From Rhipicephalus microplus (Eukaryota > Arthropoda > Arachnida > Ixodida > Ixodidae), in the NCBI RefSeq assembly GCF_043290135.1, contig NC_134710.1:8510821-8574820 (forward strand): DNA of 64,000 bases. The letters are read 5' to 3'. This document shows positions 55,731 to 64,000 of this stretch, piece after piece (the stretch's first letter is position 1; every line of letters starts with the position of its first letter). Below the pieces are notes generated by a model. It searched no databases. It had not been told where the DNA came from and saw only the letters and a program-made list of their open reading frames with translations. A program made the translations under genes and the position numbers.

Positions 55731-57138
55731 AGGGGTCATGACACCCAATTTTTGACCGTAATCTGTGTTGTCTGTGTTGATCCTTGTACATCTACAGACA
55801 AGCTGACGAGCTTGTATCGCATTTGGTCATGCCGTTAATTTATAACTGACTGTTTTTATAAACGAGAGAGTGGCCTGAGAGTTTAGCAACACTGGCGTGC
55901 TCTCTAACCATGACGTAACGAACTGCTTACCGGGCGCGCCACTGCATGGTCTGCATTTCGGAGGACAATCGTGTTCCATGGTCAGCTGCACTTGCAACCG
56001 AGCTTTTTCTGCGTTGTTCAACTTGCTACTGTAAATGACTTGCAGCGGTTGTTAAAATGCCACCGGATCACCCATGTAGCGCTGGTAATTGCAGCAAACA
56101 ATTTTTGTCAATCTGTCTAATGTCAAAAAGCATCGTTTGAATGTGCAATGCGTATGTCGTTGGGCATTACGGATAAATATTTACCGAAAGTCCTTGCAGG
56201 CAGTGCTATGGTTAAGCGTGACACTTGCTATTTCTTTACCAGAACCAAATGCAATAGACGGAGTTTAAGCAAAGACTCAGCCAAAATGTATGTCGTAACT
56301 CAGCGCATCACTGACATGCAGTTCACATTGGCTAATATTTACATATGCCGTATGCAACAACCGATGGAAAAACAATGGTCTTAGTGTGCGGAATTGTTAC
56401 GACCACTCATTCATCTTGTTTATCGCCAAAAGTCGTGCATGCACGTATGCTAGCAAACGAAAATCTGCATGCTTTACTGGTTCTACTGCGGAAAGTAACA
56501 CTTGCTCGTGAATGCAGCATCGACAGATCGTCGTATCTCAAGCTTGCTTGTCAACCTGGCATGCTTGAAATAAAGCTACTTATTAATGCAGCAAGCCATC
56601 TGCAACGTCTGCCACAACACCAAGGTCGTTGACATTTGGATTCGCCCCGTCTTCGACGCTTTCTTCGTCGCTTGACCTGAGGGCAATGGGGTCGAAGACA
56701 AAATGCCCAGCGTACACGACGTCACCTCTTTTGCTGTTCGATGAACCACTGCCCCAGTCGTTAGGTGATGATGGTGCCGACGACATGGCGATGTTGCCAG
56801 TAACACACCACAACACTTGCAACACTGACACGGGCGGACCTCGTGGCAAGCAACACTCGCAACACTGTGACACTGACCGCGTGTGGTAGGGACTGTTAGG
56901 TAGCAGACGATGGCACTGCGCCTTACGGCTTGTGACGTCACGCACAACATGGCAAAATTGTGGTCGGTGACGGTGGGCAGAGTTAGCGCGAAGTTTACAA
57001 CTGATGACTTCTATGGCTTATATTAGACTTAAATGATCTTATGCAGTCCAGTTTTCACATGTGTGCAAGCATATTTGGCCCTCCAGCTTCGTTTTTCACT
57101 GAAAACCGTCAATTGTTTGGTGACCATGGCACGACCCC
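55731..57138. mobile_element. TTAA-flanked TIR element, about 1.4 kb
   Basis: TTAA lies at 55727-55730 and 57139-57142. Termini AGGGGTCATGACACCCAA and, reverse complemented, AGGGGTCGTGCCATGGTCAC share the first seven bases plus further spaced matches. The left part holds a broken plus frame ('MPPDHPCSAGNCSKQ' near 56057, then 'KTMVLVCGIVTTTH' and 'RSSYLKLACQPGML'). The right part holds two overlapping minus frames of about 120 codons. No transposase is recognised. The flanking repeat seems to continue on the far side. Confidence 0.75.
56576..56950 (-). CDS. Minus-strand ORFs in the TTAA element, unidentified
   Basis: Two overlapping frames (120 and 124 codons) share this DNA. The one at 56583-56945 contains an acidic/Ser-rich stretch ('SSAPSSPNDWGSGSSNSKRG', 'SSDEESVEDGANPN') that would suit a disordered N-terminal region, and ends soon after. 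It could be the first exon of a transposon protein whose remaining exons were deleted. The other frame is Cys/His-rich by base composition. No family is recognised and neither is confirmed as real. Confidence 0.25.
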   Translation of the reverse strand: MLCVTSQAVRRSAIVCYLTVPTTRGQCHSVASVACHEVRPCQCCKCCGVLLATSPCRRHHHHLTTGAVVHRTAKEVTSCTLGILSSTPLPSGQATKKASKTGRIQMSTTLVLWQTLQMACCINK

Positions 57139-57142
57139 TTTA

Positions 57143-58167
57143 AGTGCTTAGCTGTGACAGTTGTTGGTACGTTCTTGTCCTGTGTATGCTAATTTTGTGC
57201 GGGCTTTCTGCTTGCTGTTCCTTGTGTGACATTACAATTCGTTTCTGTAGCATTCCAGTTTCGTGTTGTACCGACACTTAGAGTGATCAGCCACGTTTTT
57301 TTTAAACTTCTTTGTGACTTGTGAAAAGTCTACTCCGATTTAACACAACAATTATTAACAAAGTGGCAAAGTTTTTGCCCCCTATAGAGGTGGCATCCTG
57401 CCTTTTAACAGGAGAGACAAAATGCTGCTACGCTTCACTGCGCACGGGAGTGCAAAGGCAGTCATCAATGCCCAGCACCCTCTAGACAAGCTCTAGAAGG
57501 TGTTGCACAGCCACGACAGTGAATTTTTGGAGATTCATGCCTGTTTAGCACAGCCCAGATATTATTATGGCGGTGCTCAGGGAATCCTATGAAAAAGTCT
57601 GTACACTGGCAAAAAGAGAAAAGATCAAAAAAAAAAAAGAGACGTTGAACCCGGCTGTAGCGTCTTCGTGCGTTACGGTGGTGGGGAGTGTCTTGTCCAT
57701 ACCTTTCGAGCTCATAGGGCATGCCTTTAGCAAACCTATCTCCACACCATTCAAGGAACACTATCCATGTTTTCTCGTTCATGCACACCAGGACCCTGCT
57801 CTGCCGGAAGCACCTTTGCCACCATTCAAAACAAGTGTCAACGCCTCCTCGGTGGCCTAAGGGCAGGATTACCATGGCAGCGCCAAAACACTGCACGACT
57901 TTATGTTGCCCTAGAATGCCATTCACACTTCCTGTTGTAGCACCCTCTCACGTAGGACTGTACTGGTACGAGCCACTTATGAGCGCTGTCCAAGCTCCTT
58001 TGGACAAGCATCCCACCATTCTTAGCACAGTGGCCCCCTCCTACTCATCAGACGTCATCACTGGTTTCGCATGTGGATTTGCTGACAGTGCCACAGATTA
58101 TCATTGTGCAACTCCATGTAAAGGTCGAGGCTTTGCCAGCTTTGTGTGCAAGGAATGATGTGTTGGC
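57143..58167. other. Repeat continuation and unidentified ORFs left of the P-like insertion
   Basis: 57150-57300 matches 22960-23060 of the unclassified repeat. Plus frames 57567-57860 and 57721-58158 and a minus frame 57465-57926 overlap, and none has a recognised domain. The frame read through 58120-58167 ('ARNDVLA') is cut exactly by the P-like element and can be continued for a few codons after 60578. Confidence 0.35.
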
Positions 58168-60570
58168 CAACATTGTTAGATTAGGTCAGTTGGGGAAAAG
58201 CGCGCACCCGCCATGCCACGGAAACGGCCTCAGCCCCTATCACGCGAAGCTGCGGCGCAGCGGTTGCGTTAGGATCGGTTCTCCGAGGGTCGTCTGCTAC
58301 TGCTCCGCGTTGAACGGCGCAAGGAAGTCATATCTGAATCAACGCGAAGCCGTTAAGGCAACTTAAAAAAAATATTTAACACTGTTGACTAGTAAAAAGT
58401 TCTGCAGCAGTTCCGATACCGTTCTACTCATATCTAAGCAATATTCTCCTGCTTATGTTAATTTTGAATTTTTTTACAACCCGATATTTGGCTATGAAGA
58501 GCCAAATTGGAGTAGATTTCGTGGCTTTTAGTTGGGGTTGCGATCATGTGGAGACCTTTTGTTGCGCTTTTATATGTTGTTATTTGTTTGTCAATTAATT
58601 ATATCAATTTAAAATAATAATGATAACCAACAATTATCCATTTTCGTGTTCATTATTTCGGGGGCTCCTTTTCTGGCTAATCGCTTGTGGCAGAGGATAT
58701 AACCCTTTTCATTTTGGTCGAATCAGATTCACCGCCGCCGTCCATCAAAGCCGCATGTGATTAGGTATTGGGCTTTACATGATGATACCTTGCTTTACAT
58801 CACAAACGGCTACTTATAAAGCCGGTCGTGCTTTATATACACCAATGAACTCATAACAAGCTTGCATAACTTTACCTCCGCATTTACATGAGAGTTTCCT
58901 CACGGAGGGAGTTACCTTGAATTAAAATAAGACGTTCTTTACCGCTGCAAAAACAGGCTTGTAGTGGTGAAGAAGGAGGCACAAACAAACATGTACAAAT
59001 ATAATGCATAGCCAGTACAGTTTTATCCACTGCTTGCAAACTTTATTTACATGCAGCACCCTTTAAAGTGCCATGGCAGCATTTGTTTACCAATGGCGTC
59101 AGTTCCCCTTCACTCTACATCAGCTTCACCTTCTTTCGAACAGATGAAACGCAGCCACCAGCAGTGAACTGTTTGCAAGCGTCTTCTGCTGCAAAATGCA
59201 TGCGCAACACTATGTACGTCTGCAGAAGTTCAGCAGTCAGAGTGTCTTTGTGTGTACAGCATCCAACTCCTTGCACAACACAGCACTTGAGCGAGCCCAG
59301 GATGTCCCAAAAGGTGTCCATGCAGAGGCTGTTTTCTTGCAGCAGAGAAGAGATCTTGCTTTTAACGGCTCTAAACATGTTGAAAAGCGCCAATGATGGA
59401 TATTTAAGGCGCCCCTCTTTGAATTCTCTCTCCAGTGTCAGAAATGCTTCTGGGCACTGCGTATGCGATGACTGGATTTCAGTGATGCAGGCTGCACACT
59501 TTTCATGCTTCAAGAAAGAGTGCACAAGATATCCACACAAGTAGTACACAACGCAATCTTGTGCAGTCGGTGTGCTGTCTGAATGGTCTGGCGCAGTGCA
59601 CTTTTTGCCCGAAGCAGCCTCCGGAGAATTGCAGATCTCCAACAGCTTCGACTTGATCTCATCTTGCAGCCGTTCATGTGTTGCCTGCCGTTCTTTCTTT
59701 CCTGCCTTCATCGTTTCTTGGACAGCAGCAAGCACGAGAGTTGGCTCTGGCACAACATTACCAACGATGCAAGTCTTGATAGGGGTGTACAGACTTAAAA
59801 GTCTGTATATGTGTGAAAAGCTCACAATTGTCGGGTGGTCTTCATCCCTTCTGAAGGTTCTGGTGACTCCGAAGAATCTCTGAAAGACATTGAAAAGATG
59901 GTATGACGTCTGTTTCAGAGGTACAGTCCCGAACATAGGTCGTCCTCTCCTTTGGTAGAGCGAATCTCTGGATTCTCTGCCTGTCTTGCTTTCGGAGGTT
60001 TCCTTTTCGGTGTCGTCTTCGGTTTTGACAAGTCAACCGGGATATTAGGGAAAATCCGGGGAACCGCCCCTGGCCTAATTGCCCACCTTCCACGCGGAAT
60101 CTGAACTGCGCTGCCGCAGATGACGTGCTTGTAACATGTGACGAGGTCCTGAGGTTCAAAATGTACATCGCAAATGTAGGTCTTCGTCGTCACCTTGAAA
60201 TTTTTTCGAGGAATGGCAGCAGCCCAAGCCTTCAGCACTTCAGGGTCGTTCGGCGGTTTGAAGAAATGACGCGGAACGGCAGACTTCTCTTGCGAGCCTT
60301 ATCCACTTCGACAGCCGGCGCGCTGCAGGTCGGCATGGCAATGATGTGTTAGCCTCGGCCCACAAGACAATGGCACATGATGAACGCGTAAGACACCACA
60401 CTGCCGCACGAGAGACGAATGCACAGTAAACACCGCGACTCAACGCGACGCGGGCAGCCGGTCGCCCTCCGCCGTTCTCAACGCGACACCAGCGCTGCTC
60501 CTCGGCTGGGATACGAAATGTGGCCGCCTCCGGCGCGGTGTTTTCCAACTGACCTAATCTAAAAGCGTTG
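58168..60570. mobile_element. P-element-like DNA transposon, internally deleted, with 8-bp target duplication
   Basis: A perfect 8-bp duplication, gtgttggc, lies at 58160-58167 and 60571-60578. The ends are terminal inverted repeats: both begin CAAC and, after four variable bases, share TTAGATTAGGTCAGTTGG at the same offset, about 30 matches over 37 bp. The minus strand carries a THAP finger and the C-terminal part of a P-type transposase. Eight-bp duplications and THAP fingers are hallmarks of P elements. The catalytic centre is mostly missing, giving a 2.4 kb non-autonomous copy. 58361-59057 inside it shows no coding sequence. Confidence 0.88.
59115..60336 (-). pseudogene. P-element-like (THAP9-like) transposase, internally deleted and frameshifted
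   Basis: The start ATG is at 60336 ('MPTCSAP'). A missing base shifts the frame, after which 'GCRSG' and, past a stop, 'PRHFFKPPNDPEVLKAWAAA' and 'ICDVHFEP' complete a THAP zinc finger. 'RGRWAIRPGAVPRIFPN' follows, close to the THAP 'AVPxIF' signature. The sequence then jumps to a 273-codon frame (59936-59115). It begins near 'RFFGVTRTF' and 'DEDHPTIVSFSHIYRLLSLY', the conserved C-terminal part of P transposases, and ends with 'YIVLRMHFAAEDACKQF' and a basic tail. The DDE-containing middle is absent. This locus could at most make a DNA-binding fragment, and the frameshifts argue against even that. Confidence 0.82.
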
Positions 60571-60944
60571 GTGTTGGCTGCAGCCACCTGAATATCTTGA
60601 GACCAGCTCATCCGAGAACTGCGGAGAGTTACGATGTGCTTTCATTGACCTGTCAACCCAATTGAGCTTCTCGGTGTCTGAACACTCCAAATTTCTGTCT
60701 GCCCCCCGCCCTCTTCATTGCTGGTTGTCTGTGAGCTTGCGAAGTTTCACAGGTATGAAGGCATTAGGCAGTTAGGCAGCAGTGCTGAGTGGATTGGAGT
60801 GCAGCTGTGATTTCAGCTTTTGGCCAGGTTCTTTATGCCACCAGCGAATTCAAGCAGACTACTGCCAAGGGCACAACTTCAGAGGGGCAGCCACCTGGAG
60901 CTGTGACTGAGCACTGCAGCTCATCGGCACACAGCTGCAACCTG
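60571..60944. other. Flank of the P-like insertion, unidentified frame
   Basis: A plus frame (60789-61217, 142 codons) begins here ('TAKGTTSEGQPPGAVTEHCS') and runs into the unclassified repeat. No domain is recognised. Confidence 0.35.
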
Positions 60945-62630
60945 GTAAAACAGAAAGAACAGCTGCGCCATTTGCGCCATTGTGTGCCAAACTTGCTTAC
61001 GGGCGCCATCTTGCCCCGAACCACTCTTGGTGCGCCAAACTCGTCATTCAGCACCGTGTTGTGCCTCAACACCAGAATTTGCAAGTGCGGAAAGCCATCA
61101 TGCACCATGCCCAAAAACATGCCTGAAACGTCTTTTTTGTTGCATCGAAACAGTTATAGTTTCGGTTTCACTAAGCCTGTGATCGCTACAGGAGCAGCTG
61201 TGTACTTTGATCCTTAGGGCGTGGTGATCGCGCTATATGTGCACGATCACGGCAGGCATCAGCACAAATGGCTCGTTACAGTTCTGCGCACTGCACTCTC
61301 AATGCAAAGACACTGCTGTGAGGAGAGAATCTCTCTTTGGCACGGCTGTATTTTTTTACACCAGCATTTTATAGAGTTAAGCGATATCTGATCTAAAAGA
61401 GTTGACTGTCAGCCTTACATTGTGTTGCTGTCGCATTCATTGCTTAGCTATTCTAGGAAACTGTTTTTTTTTTAGAAAAGAAAAAAAGCGATGGCAGTAA
61501 TGGTGCTATAAAGAAGGGGGGTGTCTGGTTTTCAGAACAGTCTAGTCTTTCGTGTCCTTCTTGTGTCTCTGTCGTAGTTTTCTTCTCGCACTGTGACTAT
61601 CGTCATCGTTAGTCTAGTGGAGTCTGGTGCACATAATGGCTCAGTGAGTGCATGCACGTATTCTCGTTCATTTGGCCACTTAGCCTCGTGCTTATCTCGA
61701 CTTGGTGGGTGATGGTCGCTCGTTCAGGCAAAGAAAAAAAAATATGGTGGCTGTACATAACTAAGCCACTGTTGCGCTACAGCGGTGAAACAATGAATGT
61801 GATAGCAGCAAATTGTAATGTTATACTAAATGAGGCGGGCAGCTAACTCATTTGCATCAGTTCTCACGTAACTGTACAAAACGCTAGTGAATGAAAATAT
61901 GGCCACGTCAAGGAGAGCCACACTTTTCGCACAGCCTCTTCGCGATGAGAGTGCAGGACGTAAAAGCGTAGGCGAGCGGTTGATGGCTGCTGAGATAGCA
62001 TGGGTGCCAGGGATCGCAACCACGCCCTCAGAAGCAAAGTTCATAATAGCTGGTCGAGTGAAAGATGCCCCCCCCCCCCCTCTCTCGCTAGTTTTAGTGC
62101 CCTTATAAAATGAGTGGAGTGCTTCCTGTCTGCTTCGACAACTTTGAGCTGTCCGAAAGCCTGCGCTGCGGCGGTATAGGGTAGGTCTAACTGTCCTTAC
62201 CTCTGAATTTTTAAAGTTCTTTGTACCGTATTGTACTGTGCCATGTTCATCTCCCTTGCTCGCACGCTTCTACTGGCGGATAGAACGTACAATGTACAAG
62301 GGTATGTTATCAATCGGTAATTTATACAGGACATGACAGCAACGGCAAAACCTGCTGGGAGTGTCCATATACGAATTTATATTGCAGCAATGAGGGTATC
62401 GCACAATTTATCTCAGTGTTTGAAAAGTGCAGCATTGTTGCTTTACAAGTGATTTGAACGGTGCTGAATCTGCTCGGAATGTTCTTACTGCTCTAAACTT
62501 GTTCGAAAAGGCCTTTCTGGCTGCTCCAAGCCTGCTCTAAAACATCAGCCTGCTACAAAAAGCACTTCTGCCTGCTTCCAGGAGTGCTTACAAAACCATG
62601 TACCCTGTTTCAACCCTGGTAAAAGCACCG
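60945..62630 (+). repeat. Long unclassified dispersed repeat, second long copy
   Basis: It is collinear with 54105-55690. Shared blocks include 'cagctgcgccRtttgcRcca' at the start, 'gttatagtttcggtttc', 'gatcacggcaggcatca', 'cttttYgcacaNcctcttcgc' and the closing 'gtaccctgttYc..ccctgg'. A poly-C run lies at about 62068-62079. The pair differs by many small changes, so it is not a recent duplication. Confidence 0.65.
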
Positions 62631-63881
62631 TAGCCTGGCTGTGCTGAGACTCTGTGTCGATATCTAGTGCCAGGATGTGGCAGCCGATGGCTGGGAGCAT
62701 TCTCTACCCACATTTGTTAGAAAAGCTTCTTCCATGTTTGTTATTGACACTGGCATGTGTCGTTCTATATGCTCTAACAACACAACCATACCAGTGTTTC
62801 GAACCAATTTTAGAAAATACTCTACTTTACTCTACACAATTTGTTTTTTCACCATACAATTTACTCTCTGCCTAAAAGTAGTGCAATGTAAAAATTAAAT
62901 ATTCAGAGACCACACTTCACTGTACCACATGCAGACATGATGTGGTATTGTAGTGTTTAGCTACTTTGAAAATTAGTTTGAAAAAGTTAGTAGAGAGAAC
63001 GAACATGAAAGACATAAGAATGGAAAGAGAGAGCTCCGGTATTCGTATGGGAAGACCCACAGTTAATAAAAAGAACAAAGGGCACTCGGATGCTCTATGG
63101 ATGGCAGTGTGAGTGATATGGTGACAAAAAGTGCAGAGAAAACATGGGAGTGGTGGTAAATGTGTGTTGCATAGCAGTGCTGTGAGTAACGACCGAAAGG
63201 GAAAGACAATAATTTAAAGGGATACACCTTGCCATTTGAAGCGAAGCTGGGCTGCCTTAGTACGCATAGTTATAAAAAGAGATATAGTGAAGAAGAGAAA
63301 TGCACATAGGAGGTGAAGGTAAGGAAACGATGGAGCATGTTGAATTGAATGTGATGACATAACCTGGGTCCGTGCCAGGGCGCTAGCCTAAATAAACCCT
63401 TGGGTTTTAGAGGGGAATTGGTGGCAGAAAGGTAGGGAGATTACAAAAAAGAAAAAAACAAGGAAAAGCAAATAAACAATTGCGATAAGCCTCATGAAAT
63501 TAGGCTGTGAATTTAAGGATTTTTTTGTTGGATGAGGACCTTAATTTATTTAGAAAAGATTTTGCCATAAAAAAGATAATAATAATGAAGATTGTGAGCT
63601 TGGTGAAGCACAAGTTACCATCTCGTCAAAAAGAGGCCCGAACGCTTTTTCATCCACCTATTCACCGTCGTAAAAAAACTCGCATGATTCCTTGCGCACT
63701 CACCTACAGTAACACGAAGGCAAAAATCTTGTTTTTTTTGTTGTTGTCTTCATCGACTGACTTGATCACTCTGCCCTCGAAAGATTGGTGTATTATATGT
63801 AATACTGTATTACCAGATATTGATCATTTTAATTCATGATCAAGGTTACAGGTGTACATATGTAACTTTGGCCTCTTCCAG
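62631..63881. other. Intron sequence before exon C, nothing recognised
   Basis: AT-rich, with a purine-rich stretch at 63000-63480. It ends in the acceptor 'ttggcctcttccag' (63868-63881). The plus frame at 63507-63839 has no domain and lies directly before the acceptor. Confidence 0.5.
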
Positions 63882-64000
63882 ATAATGGAACATGGACACA
63901 GTTGTGGCTCATCACAGACTACCATGAAAATGGCTCACTCTTTGACTACTTGATGAGGATACCAGTGGATATAGCAACAATGTGCAAAATGGCTTATTCC
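63882..64000 (+). CDS. Exon C of type I TGF-beta/activin receptor kinase (hinge, start of C-lobe), cut by window end
   Basis: The first two bases complete an Asp codon begun in exon B. The frame then reads '[20 protein letters not shown]', followed by '[19 protein letters not shown]' up to the last base of the window. This covers kinase strands beta4-beta5 with the L45 loop end, the hinge ('TDYHENGSL') and helices D-E. The catalytic HRDLKSKN and DLG motifs lie beyond the window. '[20 protein letters not shown]' is close to insect baboon and vertebrate ALK4/5 and differs from the BMP type (usually '[17 protein letters not shown]'). Acceptor ag is at 63880-63881. The frame has no stop. Confidence 0.95.

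Noticed and set aside
1..64000. CRISPR arrays, bacterial operons, toxin-antitoxin or defence systems
   Set aside because: No regularly spaced repeats, no bacterial gene organisation, and split exons with GT-AG introns plus eukaryotic transposons throughout.

Overview
The window looks like nuclear DNA of a hard tick (Ixodida). The gene signal is a multi-exon receptor kinase interrupted by very long introns. The rest is mostly transposable-element debris, including several copies of the tRNA-derived SINE that is very abundant in metastriate ticks, with heads ending in A-box/B-box promoter motifs. The species assignment rests on remembered repeat families, not on a search.

Host gene: three plus-strand exons of one type I TGF-beta/activin receptor serine/threonine kinase (Drosophila baboon / vertebrate ALK4-ALK5 branch). 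Exon A (about 24.45-24.71 kb) carries the transmembrane helix and the start of the GS box. Exon B (47180-47410) carries the end of the GS region, the glycine loop, the VAVK lysine and the alpha-C glutamate. Exon C (63882 to the window end) carries the hinge and the start of the C-lobe. Both introns (22.5 and 16.5 kb) are GT-AG and phase 1, and the exons join without a gap. The ligand-binding exons and most of the C-lobe are not seen here.

Layout: 1-24 kb is upstream intron or flank with an RTE LINE remnant, a Ty3/gypsy integrase scrap, a fold-back element, a hAT-like scrap, a decayed CR1-like LINE (15.8-18.6 kb), a MULE-like transposase fragment (19.1 kb) and several SINEs. The 25-47 kb intron holds a gypsy element with LTRs at 28.0-31.1 kb, carrying a TA-flanked TIR element between gag and protease. 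It also holds an RNase H-bearing LINE (31.6-39.3 kb) interrupted by a piggyBac-like TTAA element that is itself interrupted by a 5'-truncated RTE LINE. A THAP/P-element-like fragment (41.7 kb) and a SINE split by a TTAA MITE (43 kb) follow. The 47-64 kb intron holds tail-to-tail SINEs around a TA microsatellite (49 kb), a second inverted copy of the TIR element (51.7 kb), two copies of a long unclassified repeat, a 1.4 kb TTAA element (55.7 kb) and an internally deleted P-element-like transposon with an 8-bp target duplication (58.2-60.6 kb).

Nearly every transposon coding region is broken by stops, frameshifts or deletions. I see no CRISPR array, bacterial operon, rRNA gene or functional tRNA gene, and no convincing new biological system. 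The best-supported structural observations are the three-level nest at 31.6-39.3 kb, the P-element-like insertion at 58.2-60.6 kb and the MITE-in-SINE at 43 kb.
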